DNA of 64,000 bases from contig NZ_FODR01000004.1 in the NCBI RefSeq assembly GCF_900110415.1, forward strand, positions 372,001 through 436,000, given 5' to 3'. A program made the position numbers and the translations under genes. Position 1 is the stretch's first letter. Each line of letters starts with the position of its first letter. This stretch comes from Mucilaginibacter sp. OK283. GTDB lineage: Bacteria > Bacteroidota > Bacteroidia > Sphingobacteriales > Sphingobacteriaceae. Shown here in pieces: positions 7,653 through 16,257 of this stretch. The notes under the pieces were generated by a model that worked only from the letters and a program-made list of their open reading frames with translations, ran no database searches and had not been told where the DNA came from.

Positions 7653-8565
7653 GGCTTAGGGAGTTTGCGTTAACTTTTTCAATGAAAATTTCGTGCATGC
7701 TGGGGATTACCTCCTGTAGCATGTTGATGTGGGTTTTAGGGATCAGGTATTGCAACACATCATTGGAGTTTTTGCCTTCGGTAAGCTTTATTTTGATGGT
7801 GTTGCGCTCATCGTCGGTAAGGGTATCGCCAATCACTTCAAATGGCTGCAGGCCGTCTAAGCTTAAAGGCACACCGGTATATTCCACAAAGTAAGTATCG
7901 TTACGGTAGGAGTTGCGGATAGCTTTAACCTTCCCGTCTAATATTTTATGCGATTTATTGATGAGCGCTATAGAATGGCACAATTTCTCTACAGATTCCA
8001 TACGGTGGGTAGAGAACAGGATGGTAGCACCTTTTTTGTTCAGCTCCAGGATCTCGTCTTTAATGATTTCTGCATTTACCGGGTCGAAACCGCTGAAGGG
8101 TTCATCCAGGATAATCAGGTCGGGTTCGTGCAGTACGGTAGCCACAAATTGGGCCTTTTGCTGCATCCCCTTTGATAGTTCTTCAATCTTCTTTTTCCAC
8201 CAGGTTTCCATGCCCAGCTTATCAAACCAAAATTTTAAACGTTTTTGGGCTTCGGCGCGGCTAAGGCCTTTCAGGCGGGCCAGGTAAATCATTTGCTCGC
8301 CTATTTCCATCTTTTTGTAAAGGCCGCGTTCTTCGGGAAGGTAGCCAATACGGTCTATATGCGATTGGTTGAGCTTTTGGCCATTAAAAAAAACTTCGCC
8401 TGAATCCGGCGCGGTTATCTGGTTAATGATGCGGATAAGGGAAGTTTTGCCTGCGCCGTTCGGCCCCAGCAGACCGAAAACCTGGCCGCTTTCTACCTCC
8501 AGGCTTACATCGTCTAACGCCCGGTGACCGGCGTATTGTTTAACAATATTGCGGATGCTTAACAT
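7645..8565 (-). CDS. ABC transporter ATP-binding protein, NatA type
   Basis: A 306-residue ATPase. Walker A is GPNGAGKTS near residue 34. The signature motif is LSKGMQQ, a variant of LSGGQ usual for NatA-like proteins. Walker B is LIILDEPFSGFDP, followed by the switch histidine in STHRM. The C-terminal 90 residues form the regulatory extension typical of COG4152-like exporters. It powers the permease encoded by the overlapping downstream gene. Confidence 0.88.
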   Translation of the reverse strand: MLSIRNIVKQYAGHRALDDVSLEVESGQVFGLLGPNGAGKTSLIRIINQITAPDSGEVFFNGQKLNQSHIDRIGYLPEERGLYKKMEIGEQMIYLARLKGLSRAEAQKRLKFWFDKLGMETWWKKKIEELSKGMQQKAQFVATVLHEPDLIILDEPFSGFDPVNAEIIKDEILELNKKGATILFSTHRMESVEKLCHSIALINKSHKILDGKVKAIRNSYRNDTYFVEYTGVPLSLDGLQPFEVIGDTLTDDERNTIKIKLTEGKNSNDVLQYLIPKTHINMLQEVIPSMHEIFIEKVNANSLSHE

Positions 8566-8661
8566 GTTTTGTTTTAGGTTTTATATGTTAATAGTACGGT
8601 TTAGATACGGGGAAATTTATAATGTTACATGGCACACGAATTGTCACGAATTTAAATAGAT

Positions 8662-8764
8662 ACGAATTTCACGAATTAGGCGAATTGACACGAATGCCGG
8701 CGAACAAATCCCAAAGTCATATTTATTCGAATTCGTTATAATTCGCCTAATTCGTAAAATTCGT
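8662..8764. repeat. AT-rich inverted repeat, 25-bp arms
   Basis: Arms at 8662–8686 and 8740–8764 are inverted copies with one mismatch and contain the words ACGAATT and GGCGAATT. The right arm continues into the 3' end of the sialidase-like gene and supplies its last codons and TAA stop. It belongs with the other GAATTAA(A)CGAATT-type palindromes of this window. Confidence 0.8.
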
Positions 8765-8766
8765 GT

Positions 8767-9948
8767 TTAATTCAAATTCGTGCTTATTTTAAACCGGAGT
8801 ACCTCAATGGCCTCTTTCTGCCGCGATATAATTACATACATATAGCCATTGTAGATGATAGTATGCGGATATCCGTATTGGCCGCCTTTCCATAACCCTT
8901 CTTTTTTAAGGTGGTAAAGTTGGTTTGCGATGATGTAGTTTTTATCGAACGATTGGCCATCTTTTGATAATGATAACACCAACGGGTTCCGGTCGTAATG
9001 ATGTAGTGTATCGGGAATGCCTACGTAATAAAAACGCTTATCGGGCAAGCGGCCGAAGTGAAATTTGCTGTCGTTGTCAGAAAAAGAAGCTTCTGCCGGG
9101 CGCGACCATGAAGTGCCGTTATTCTTACTTTCGGTAAGCCATAATTTACCCTTCCAACCTTTGCCGGTTACCCGTAGCAGCATGTGCAGCACGTTATCAT
9201 CCGTCTGGAAAAACGAACCTTCGCAAAGCGGGGGCAAGCCAAGCCTGGCTGCGGGAGCATAAAAGGCAGCGGAGTTATCCTGGGTGTATAATGAATCGGG
9301 GTAAAAACTGCTGAGTTTCCAACCGGAGATACCGCGGCGATCATCGGTGTAAGGAAACAAAAAGTTACCGCTGATGATAAGCCGGCCGCTTGTGGTAGCC
9401 TCGGGGCCATGATTAGGGATTAGCGGCACATGCATGTCGATAGGGTTGCTCCAGTGGATACCATCCTTACTGGTTTTGCCCCATAGGTGGGTATTTTGAC
9501 GGTGTTTGGTGTACTCGCCATAATAGGCCACCAGGGTGCCTTTGTATTGGTATAAACCAGCGGCGGTTAATACGGTAAGTGTATCATTAATCTTGCCCGG
9601 CGATGCCAGGGCAACAGGTGTCGACCAATGTACAAAATCCTTCGACGTGGCATAAACCACCCGCTGACCCGGCGAATCCTCGTCGATGAGGCCGTTGCTC
9701 CATATCGCTATGAATTTATCGTTAAAATGGATGATGGAAGGGTGGTGGTTGTACAGCCATTCCTTATCGGGCGAGTAGATCATCGACCGCTGGATGTTTA
9801 ATTTTGGAACTCCGGCTTCGGTTTTGTAGTTGTTGCGGATGGTTTGGGCCTGGGTGTTGCCTGGCATGAAACTTATCAACCAAATAATTAAGGCGGCAAA
9901 ATATTTAACAGGCACAGTGTTAAAACTTGATTTTGATGGAATATTCAT
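8767..9948 (-). CDS. Secreted sialidase-like (BNR/Asp-box) glycosidase
   Basis: A 393-residue protein with a signal peptide ending near residue 35 (PGNTQAQ). Four Asp-box-like segments are visible (SKDFVHWS, SKDGIHWS, SKNNGTSWS, SKDGQSF), spaced through a six-bladed propeller-like fold. The family includes exo-alpha-sialidases and related glycan hydrolases; substrate specificity cannot be set here, and non-sialic substrates are common for Bacteroidota members. The last residues (STNLN and stop) come from the adjacent intergenic inverted repeat, so the native C-terminus has been altered slightly. It sits just downstream of three small membrane genes on the same strand, with no obvious functional link. 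Confidence 0.7.
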   Translation of the reverse strand: MNIPSKSSFNTVPVKYFAALIIWLISFMPGNTQAQTIRNNYKTEAGVPKLNIQRSMIYSPDKEWLYNHHPSIIHFNDKFIAIWSNGLIDEDSPGQRVVYATSKDFVHWSTPVALASPGKINDTLTVLTAAGLYQYKGTLVAYYGEYTKHRQNTHLWGKTSKDGIHWSNPIDMHVPLIPNHGPEATTSGRLIISGNFLFPYTDDRRGISGWKLSSFYPDSLYTQDNSAAFYAPAARLGLPPLCEGSFFQTDDNVLHMLLRVTGKGWKGKLWLTESKNNGTSWSRPAEASFSDNDSKFHFGRLPDKRFYYVGIPDTLHHYDRNPLVLSLSKDGQSFDKNYIIANQLYHLKKEGLWKGGQYGYPHTIIYNGYMYVIISRQKEAIEVLRFKISTNLN

Positions 9949-10545
9949 TTATTGTGTTCGAAATTCGGAGATTGAGCGGTTAAGTTCATCCTGGTTTTTT
10001 AAATATTTGGTTATCCCTATCAATGCATAACACAACGAAGCAGGTACAAACAATAGACTGAACCCACTAATTTGCATGAAGATTTGAGCTACAAGAACTA
10101 TCAGAATGCCGGATGTTATATAAAAAAGAAAGTAACTTAAATAAGCAAGCCCAAATAAAGCAAAGGGTAGCCTAAGTTCATCATTACGCAATTTAAAAAA
10201 AGCAATAATCAGAGCAATGTTCATAATCATCTTCAAAATTGATAGGAAAAACAACAACATGGCCCCGTTGGTATGAGGGGGAGTAACGTCAGACAAAAAG
10301 GTTAATATAAAGTTGAATACGATGAAAACTATAAACGTGTTGATGTACGCTTTTTTTTCATGAAATTGTTTTAACACATAAACCAGGTATATAAGTTGCG
10401 CATCAAAAAGTAACTCCCTAATCATCGTGAAATAAAACGGTGGCAGCTGTTGGTTTAACTCAAATAGAAGAGCCCCGATGACTGTAATAAAGTAAATGGC
10501 ATTAATGGCAATGATATACTTGGTTATTTTAACGCTTACTTTCAT
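9949..10545 (-). CDS. Polytopic membrane protein, tandem family (3rd of 3)
   Basis: A 198-residue protein, almost entirely hydrophobic, with about six predicted helices and an aromatic-rich N-terminal segment (ITKYIIAINAIYFITVIGALLF). It shares general organisation with the next two genes on the minus strand and is probably paralogous. Its start overlaps the end of the upstream gene by 4 bp. I do not recognise the family and see no catalytic motif. Confidence 0.6.
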   Translation of the reverse strand: MKVSVKITKYIIAINAIYFITVIGALLFELNQQLPPFYFTMIRELLFDAQLIYLVYVLKQFHEKKAYINTFIVFIVFNFILTFLSDVTPPHTNGAMLLFFLSILKMIMNIALIIAFFKLRNDELRLPFALFGLAYLSYFLFYITSGILIVLVAQIFMQISGFSLLFVPASLCYALIGITKYLKNQDELNRSISEFRTQ

Positions 10546-11114
10546 ATCATTTGCTCATTTAGTCCCTTGTCGATAGCCAGGTACTTTGCTACCTTAAACA
10601 GGATATAGAATGTTATGCCCGGAATAAATACCTCGGTAAGGCTAACATATTTGAACATCATCGACGAATAGATGATGCTTGTCACCAGTTGTAGCAAAGT
10701 GATAAAAAGAAACGCAAGGCCATAAGTAAACATGGGGTATGCCAGCCACTTGTTTTGTATCCTGGCAGATTGGATAATAAAAATAATTACAACAATAATG
10801 GATAATAAAAAAAGAAGATAATACAAGGATATATTTTTTGCGGTGATTTTAACAACCACAAAATACAACGAAATAAAAACGTCAACACCGATAAAGATTT
10901 TGCACGTTGTGATGATGGAGGTATCTTCCTTTAAGTATTTTAAAACTAAAACCAGGTAGGTTAACGGGATTATGTATACTATTTCATTAGAAACAAGGTG
11001 TATTTTGCCTACCCGTATATTGTTAAACCTTAATGCAATAGATGAAATAACCGAAATGGTGTAAAGTAGGTTTACAGCCATCATATAGTAAGTGTTTTTT
11101 ACTGTTACCATCAT
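10542..11114 (-). CDS. Polytopic membrane protein, tandem family (2nd of 3)
   Basis: A 190-residue protein with about six hydrophobic helices and an opening (VKNTYYMMAVNLLYTISVISS) like that of its neighbours. It is coupled by 4-bp overlaps on both sides, so the three would be made together in similar amounts, as for subunits of one complex. Function unknown. The DNA is noticeably AT-rich here. Confidence 0.6.
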   Translation of the reverse strand: MMVTVKNTYYMMAVNLLYTISVISSIALRFNNIRVGKIHLVSNEIVYIIPLTYLVLVLKYLKEDTSIITTCKIFIGVDVFISLYFVVVKITAKNISLYYLLFLLSIIVVIIFIIQSARIQNKWLAYPMFTYGLAFLFITLLQLVTSIIYSSMMFKYVSLTEVFIPGITFYILFKVAKYLAIDKGLNEQMI

Positions 11115-11761
11115 TTTTCTGCATCTAATTGAGTAGATGTGTACGTTTCACTCAAACTGGCATGTATCAGCTTGTAGTGTTGCTCCTTTTGTTCGCTAAG
11201 CAATTGGTAAAAAATAAAAATGATGCTTAATAGCACCACTGCCTCCAAAACCGGCGGAATGTAACCGAGGTAGGCGAACTTGAAGGAAAATGCATCGGCT
11301 AAGTAGCCCCAGATAAAAGGCAGCCCCATTTGTGCGATAACTTTAAGTGCGAGTGTTATACCCAATAGCTTAAAGCCAGTACCGGTGTTTTCGTCAATTA
11401 CTCTGAAAGATTGAATAAGCATATTAAGTAGTATTACTAAAGCTAAAATACCTATTGCTATAGCAATACCCTGGTTACCGAAGCCTGTAAAAGAAAACGG
11501 GATAGTAACCGCACTAAAACAAACAAAAACTGCAAAGGAAACGACTATCGAACGCTTTTCCTGCTTTGATCTTAAAATGCATAGCAAGTAAAAAAATACC
11601 AGGCAATGCACTACAGAAAATAAGATTGAAAGCGTACCATCGAGATAGAAATTGATAGACCACCTCATGATCTTCACCCCGTTAACGATCGGCAGCCACG
11701 CTAAATAGGCAAGCGTTATGGCTATATAAAAAATGCTTTTGCCAACTGTTGGTTTCATCAT
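11111..11761 (-). CDS. Polytopic membrane protein, tandem family (1st of 3)
   Basis: A 216-residue protein with about six helices; the opening (VGKSIFYIAITLAYLAWLP) resembles the other two. It is the first gene of the coupled trio and is followed by a short soluble tail (SEQKEQHYKLIHASLSETY). No motif was recognised. The trio may be a lineage-specific expansion. Confidence 0.6.
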   Translation of the reverse strand: MMKPTVGKSIFYIAITLAYLAWLPIVNGVKIMRWSINFYLDGTLSILFSVVHCLVFFYLLCILRSKQEKRSIVVSFAVFVCFSAVTIPFSFTGFGNQGIAIAIGILALVILLNMLIQSFRVIDENTGTGFKLLGITLALKVIAQMGLPFIWGYLADAFSFKFAYLGYIPPVLEAVVLLSIIFIFYQLLSEQKEQHYKLIHASLSETYTSTQLDAEK

Positions 11762-11807
11762 TGTAAGGTTGCCTTAAATTAGCAAATAAACTTTATTAAT
11801 AAACTTG

Positions 11808-12956
11808 TTACTGCATTTTATGACTATAGCTATTTATAACCTGCATCAGTTTGTCATGAGGTATAGCGTAAACAGTATTGCCGTTAATGCCCTTCATATC
11901 TTTGGCGGCTATCATGGCATTTACAATAGCTTCTTCCACGCTTTCAACGGTAGCCTGGAAAACTTTATCCATTTGTTCTTTGGGTAATACGGCCCAGGTT
12001 TGCAGGGTGCCTTTAGCGTTATCTTTGGGTGGTACTGTGCTAAATGCCAGGAAAATATCGCCCGAGCTATTGCGACCCACGCCGCCGCAGCGGGCAACAC
12101 CTAATGATGCGCGTTTGGCTACAAGTTTTAACTGTGCCGGTAATAAAGGGGCATCGGTGCCAATGATGATGATGATAGAGCCATCTTTGGGTTTGGAATT
12201 GATAACAGGCAAGTCGCCTTTCCATTCCCTACCAACAGGTACTCCGGATATAATCAAGTCTGTCCGCCTGCCAAAATTGCCCTGTACAAAGGCCCCAACG
12301 GTATAGGTAGCCGTATCGATACTAATCACCCTCGACGATGTTCCACTACCGCCCTTAAACTGGAATAACGACATACCCGTGCCGCCGCCAACGTTTCCTT
12401 CTTCTACTTTGCCTCCATGGGCAGTATTCAGCGCCTCGAACACATCTTCTTTTTTTACGTGAAATCCGTTAATATCATTTAATACGCCATCGAAAGTTTC
12501 GGCAGCAACGGGCAAGCCAAAAGAGAAATCAACCAACGAGCCTTTGCTGAAGTTTTTTACATTCCACTCGCCTATAGCATCCCTTACCACACCAACGCTA
12601 TTGGTATTGGTAATGCCGATGGGGCCGTAGTTAAGCCCATATTCTTCAATTACGGTAGTGCCGGTCATTTCACCGTCCCCATTAAGACTAAACCATCCGG
12701 CCGGCAGCGGGTCGATAGATTTGCCGTTTGGCATAATAACCGTAACGCCAGTGCGCACCGGGCCTTTGCCGGTAACCAAGGGCCCGTCGCCGCTTATTAA
12801 TGTCTTGTAGCCCACCAAAACACCTTTAACATCGGTAATAGCATTGTACTGGCCGGTAGTGCCGTTAAATTTGATACCCAGATCGCGGGCGCGTTGCTGG
12901 GCGGTAGCAGTAGCAATGGATGTTATAAAAAATACGGTTAGAGCAAGGGATCTCAT
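11808..12956 (-). CDS. P1 family aminopeptidase / D-esterase (DmpA-like), exported
   Basis: A 382-residue protein with a signal peptide ending near residue 19 (ATATAQ). It contains the DmpA/BapA family blocks: ITDVKGVLVGYKT, RTGVTVIMP, TNTNSVGVVRDAIG, GNVGGGTGM and a GGSGTSSR segment. In this family the precursor cleaves itself before a Ser/Thr that becomes the N-terminal nucleophile; GTSSR is the likely region, but I cannot fix the bond. Substrates are N-terminal residues of D- or beta-amino-acid peptides. It is transcribed alone. Confidence 0.82.
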   Translation of the reverse strand: MRSLALTVFFITSIATATAQQRARDLGIKFNGTTGQYNAITDVKGVLVGYKTLISGDGPLVTGKGPVRTGVTVIMPNGKSIDPLPAGWFSLNGDGEMTGTTVIEEYGLNYGPIGITNTNSVGVVRDAIGEWNVKNFSKGSLVDFSFGLPVAAETFDGVLNDINGFHVKKEDVFEALNTAHGGKVEEGNVGGGTGMSLFQFKGGSGTSSRVISIDTATYTVGAFVQGNFGRRTDLIISGVPVGREWKGDLPVINSKPKDGSIIIIIGTDAPLLPAQLKLVAKRASLGVARCGGVGRNSSGDIFLAFSTVPPKDNAKGTLQTWAVLPKEQMDKVFQATVESVEEAIVNAMIAAKDMKGINGNTVYAIPHDKLMQVINSYSHKMQ

Positions 12957-13027
12957 TTTGATGTTTGTTAAGCAGGAACCAAAATTCTAATATACTCATC
13001 AAAAAACGATAGCAGAAATCGCCAATA

Positions 13028-13060
13028 ACAAAAAAGCCCGAAGTCATAAAACTCCGGGCT
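13028..13060 (-). terminator. Rho-independent terminator downstream of dnaJ
   Basis: On the minus strand, a stem AGCCCG(G)AGT / ACT(T)CGGGCT with a short A/T loop is followed by a run of T (opposite the A run at 13029–13034). It lies between the dnaJ stop and the peptidase gene and would end the grpE–dnaJ transcript. Confidence 0.75.
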
Positions 13061-13108
13061 CTCAAAATCTTTCGGACTTTCCGTCTTTACTGACTTTCCG
13101 ACTATCAA

Positions 13109-14278
13109 CTACTCAAAATATTCCTTCATCCGCTCAAAAAAGCTTTTCTCGTTTTTGCCCGGATTGGGTTTAAAGTTGGGGCTTGCTTGTAGTTTTTCCA
13201 GTATCTCGCGCTCTTCGCGGCTTACAATTTTTGGTGTCCAGATGTTGATGTGCACCAGTTGGTCGCCACGGTGGTATGAGTTTACTTCGGGTACGCCTTT
13301 GCCTTTCAGTCGCAATATTTTGCCACCTTGAGTTCCGGGGTCAATTTTTATTTTGGCTTTACCGTCGATGGTAGGTACTTCAACAGTGGTGCCCAATGTT
13401 GCATCAACAAAGTTTACATGTAAATCGTATATCACGTTGTTACCATCGCGTTTTAAAGTTTCGTGCGGAATCTCCTCGATCAAAATGATCAGATCGCCCG
13501 GTACACCGCCGCGTGGGGCCGCGTTACCTTTGCCGCTCATGCTTAACTGCATGCCTTCGCTTACACCGGCAGGTACGTTGATTGTGATCAACTCTTCACC
13601 ACGCACTACGCCATCACCATGACAAACATTACATTTTGACAGTATGGTTGAGCCTTCGCCGTTACAGGTAGGGCAGGTGCTGGTTGTTTGCATCTGGCCC
13701 AAAATAGTATTGGTTACCCTGCGCACCGCGCCCGAGCCGCCACATGTTTTACAGGTTTGAAACGATGCTTTATCTTTTGCGCCGCTGCCATCGCAGGTTT
13801 TGCAGACTATTTGTTTATTAACCTTTATTTTCTTTTCGGCGCCGTTGGCAATTTCTTCAAGTGTTAAACGTACTTTAATACGCAGGTTGCTGCCACGGGC
13901 TACACGCCTGCCACCGGCACCGCCACCCTGGCGGCCACCGCCACCAAAGAAACCTTCAAACGGACTGCCACCACCAAATATATCGCCAAACTGGCTGAAT
14001 ATGTCGTTCATATCCATGCCTCCGCCGCCATAACCGCCGCCATTTGGCGATGAAGCATTGGCCGCATGACCAAACTGGTCATAACGCTGGCGTTTTTCGG
14101 GACTGCTTAAAACTTCATAAGCTTCAGCAGCTTCCTTAAATTTTTCTTCCGCCTCTTTGTCACCCTGATTTTTATCCGGGTGATATTTAATAGCCATTTT
14201 ACGATATGCCTTCTTTATCTCATCAGCATCTGATCCTTTTGAAACGCCCAGGATATCGTAATAATCTCTTTTAGCCAT
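13109..14278 (-). CDS. dnaJ: Chaperone DnaJ (Hsp40)
   Basis: A full-length 389-residue co-chaperone. The J domain is at residues 1–70 with HPD in [10 protein letters not shown], followed by a long Gly/Phe-rich linker (about 75–125). Four CxxCxGxG zinc repeats follow ([32 protein letters not shown]), then the substrate-binding C-terminal beta domains. It stimulates DnaK ATPase and delivers unfolded clients in the cytoplasm. It lies downstream of grpE on the same strand, the usual pairing; dnaK is not in this window. Confidence 0.97.
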   Translation of the reverse strand: MAKRDYYDILGVSKGSDADEIKKAYRKMAIKYHPDKNQGDKEAEEKFKEAAEAYEVLSSPEKRQRYDQFGHAANASSPNGGGYGGGGMDMNDIFSQFGDIFGGGSPFEGFFGGGGRQGGGAGGRRVARGSNLRIKVRLTLEEIANGAEKKIKVNKQIVCKTCDGSGAKDKASFQTCKTCGGSGAVRRVTNTILGQMQTTSTCPTCNGEGSTILSKCNVCHGDGVVRGEELITINVPAGVSEGMQLSMSGKGNAAPRGGVPGDLIILIEEIPHETLKRDGNNVIYDLHVNFVDATLGTTVEVPTIDGKAKIKIDPGTQGGKILRLKGKGVPEVNSYHRGDQLVHINIWTPKIVSREEREILEKLQASPNFKPNPGKNEKSFFERMKEYFE

Positions 14279-14287
14279 GATTTTTTT

Positions 14288-14403
14288 ATTTCGGATTTCG
14301 AATTTTCGATTTCGGATTTAATGTTTTTTAATTATGATTTGATTTCAGTGGAGTGTTCGATACGAATAAATAAATCCGAAATCCAACATCTCAAATCCGA
14401 AAT
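14288..14403. repeat. Inverted repeat between grpE and dnaJ
   Basis: Words ATTTCGGATTT (14288–14320, in two imperfect copies) are mirrored by AAATCCGAAAT at 14370–14403. The right arm ends 4 bp before the grpE stop codon. It is a probable hairpin in the grpE–dnaJ mRNA and could set different levels of the two products. Confidence 0.6.
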
Positions 14404-14407
14404 GCAT

Positions 14408-15019
14408 TTACGCTCCTACAATTACTTTGGCAAAGCGTATAACCCTGTCTTTAAGGGTGTAGCCTTTTTCCATTTCGTCGATAACCTTGCCTTTAAGGTC
14501 ATCGGTAGGGGCGGGTATATTAGTAATTGCTTCCTGTAGGTCGGCATCAAACGGAGCACCTATTGATTCCATTTCTTTTAAACCTTTTTGGGCAAGTATG
14601 TTTTTTAATTTGTTTTGTATCAGGGTTACACCTTCTTTAACCGGGGCCACGTCTACAGCTTTTTCCATAGAGCGTTGTGCACGCTCAAAATCGTCTAAAA
14701 CGGGTAACAGGGCAATAATTAAGTCCTTGCCTTCAGTTTCACGGGCTTCGGCGCGTTCTTTTTGGGTGCGCCTGCGGAAGTTGTCAAATTCGGCATACAA
14801 ACGTAAATATTTATCATTGGCCTGTGCCAGTTCGGCCTTTAATTTATCTTCTGCAGTAGGGCCTGGTATTTCCTCGGTTTCAACAGCCTCAACAGTTTCT
14901 GCCTGTTGGTCTTTCAGTTGTTGTTCTTCGGCTAAATTTTCCTGCGTAGGCTCATTAATATTTTCAGGGGTATCCATATTTTCTTTCTTCTTTTTCTTCA
15001 ACATGTCGTTAAATTTCAT
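14408..15019 (-). CDS. grpE: Nucleotide exchange factor GrpE
   Basis: 203 residues. An acidic, Glu/Gln-rich N-terminal region (about 15–65) leads into a long coiled coil (LAQANDKYLRLYAEFDNFRRR) and the C-terminal beta domain containing IGAPFDADLQEAI and the ending GYTLKDRVIRFAKVIV. GrpE releases ADP from DnaK. I start at the ATG at 15019; an in-frame TTG at 15034 is less likely. It heads a short grpE–dnaJ unit. Confidence 0.93.
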   Translation of the reverse strand: MKFNDMLKKKKKENMDTPENINEPTQENLAEEQQLKDQQAETVEAVETEEIPGPTAEDKLKAELAQANDKYLRLYAEFDNFRRRTQKERAEARETEGKDLIIALLPVLDDFERAQRSMEKAVDVAPVKEGVTLIQNKLKNILAQKGLKEMESIGAPFDADLQEAITNIPAPTDDLKGKVIDEMEKGYTLKDRVIRFAKVIVGA

Positions 15020-15166
15020 AGCTGATAGTGCCAATCAAGTATCCTGCCATAGCCGTAAAGCCGACAAGGTGTCAGTGGTATGTTTTATAACAGGCAGGAG
15101 TGGCGCAATATGCGCAAGGCTGACAGGATTATTTGTCTGATTCTTTTTGTCTGAAGCGGAGGTTAT

Positions 15167-15249
15167 CTGAACCGGAATTAAACGAATTTGTTGAATTAAT
15201 AGAATTTTAAAATTCCGGCCATTCTTTAATTCGTTTAATTCCGGTTCAG
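15167..15249. repeat. Perfect 22-bp inverted repeat (GAACCGGAATTAAACGAATT family)
   Basis: Arms at 15167–15188 and 15228–15249 are exact inverse copies around a 39-bp spacer that contains further AATTCCGG words. The element lies 9 bp downstream of the ftsE-like stop codon. The same arm sequence recurs at 30355–30500. This is a dispersed palindromic repeat, not coding. Confidence 0.9.
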
Positions 15250-15258
15250 AAAAAAAGA

Positions 15259-15939
15259 CTATATCACCGCATCCTCCAAAACCTTACCATTCTCGCACTT
15301 AATAATGCGCGATGGGAAAGTGCGGATGATATGATAATCGTGGGTGGCAATTAACACTGCGGTACCCGATTGGCTGATCTGTTTTAGGAGCAGTACAATC
15401 TCTTCAGAAGTTTCGGGGTCAAGGTTACCGGTTGGTTCGTCGGCCAATATAATTTCGGGGTTGTTAAGCAGGGCGCGGGCAATTACCACGCGTTGCTGCT
15501 CGCCGCCGGATAGCTCATGCGGCATCTTTTTAAGTTTAGAACGCAGGCCAACTTTTTCCAGTACGTCAAGGGTACGTTCGGCTATCAACTTTTTGTCTTT
15601 CCAGCCGGTGGCGCGCATAACAAAAAGCAGGTTTTGCTCTATGGAGCGATCTGTCAATAATTGAAAATCCTGGAAAACTATACCCAGCTTGCGGCGTAAA
15701 TAGGGCACATCCCGGCCCGATAGCTTGCTTAACTCGTACCCGCAGGCATGCCCGGTACCAGCTTTTATGCCCAGGTCGCCGTAAATAACTTTAAGCAGGC
15801 TGCTTTTGCCCGATCCGGTAGAGCCTATAAGCCATACAAAATCACCTTTATCAACATGCAGGTTTACGTTTGACAGTACCAGGTGTGCCTGCTGAAAAAT
15901 ATCAACACCATTTAGCTTTATAATAGAGTTCCCAATCAT
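15259..15939 (-). CDS. ftsE: FtsE-like ABC ATPase
   Basis: A 226-residue ATPase with no membrane segment. Walker A is GSTGSGKSS near residue 38, the signature is LSGGEQQRVVIARAL, Walker B is IILADEPTGNLDP, and the switch His is in ATHDYHI. Short length and close match to FtsE suggest the cytoplasmic half of FtsEX, which controls peptidoglycan hydrolases at division. No ftsX is adjacent, so MacB/LolD-type partners remain possible. A 67-codon gene ends 5 bp upstream. Confidence 0.8.
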   Translation of the reverse strand: MIGNSIIKLNGVDIFQQAHLVLSNVNLHVDKGDFVWLIGSTGSGKSSLLKVIYGDLGIKAGTGHACGYELSKLSGRDVPYLRRKLGIVFQDFQLLTDRSIEQNLLFVMRATGWKDKKLIAERTLDVLEKVGLRSKLKKMPHELSGGEQQRVVIARALLNNPEIILADEPTGNLDPETSEEIVLLLKQISQSGTAVLIATHDYHIIRTFPSRIIKCENGKVLEDAVI

Positions 15940-15944
15940 CTTTT

Positions 15945-16148
15945 TTATAGCTCTAATTTCAGGATCTGCCCGAAAGGTAAATCCTTAATAATATTCATAA
16001 TATATTCCGACTTATCCGCCAACCCAACCTTATCCAACGATTTATCGGGCCTGTCTACCCTGAAATAAGCCAGCAACGTAAACTTATCATCCCGCAGCTG
16101 TACATAATCGGGTATTTTGGCAACGCCTTTAACTTTTATAATATACAT
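15945..16148 (-). CDS. Small conserved-looking protein upstream of ftsE
   Basis: A 67-residue soluble protein (MYIIKVKGVAKIPDYVQLRD...) with a compact alpha/beta-like pattern and no known motif. It begins with a clear ATG and ends 5 bp before the ftsE-like start, so it is probably cotranscribed with it. Composition and tight spacing support a real gene; function unknown. Confidence 0.6.
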   Translation of the reverse strand: MYIIKVKGVAKIPDYVQLRDDKFTLLAYFRVDRPDKSLDKVGLADKSEYIMNIIKDLPFGQILKLEL

Positions 16149-16154
16149 TTTTTA

Positions 16155-16235
16155 AGGTGAAAGGTTAAAGGTAAAAGGAGAAAGGTAAAAGCACCCGGTA
16201 CAACCTTTTGCCTTTTACCTTTCGGCTTTCGCCTC
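16155..16235. repeat. Purine/pyrimidine inverted repeat
   Basis: AAAGGTTAAAGGTAAAAGG-type words at about 16158–16190 are mirrored by CCTTTTGCCTTTTACCTTT at about 16203–16232. It lies between the acyl-CoA reductase stop and the 67-codon gene and is another intergenic hairpin of variable sequence. Confidence 0.65.
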
Positions 16236-16257
16236 AAAAACCAAAGGTATTGTTATT

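Noticed and set aside
15035..15140. A gene upstream of grpE (plus-strand ORF 14487–15140)
   Set aside because: It is antisense to grpE for most of its length and rich in Ser/Phe, typical of a shadow frame.
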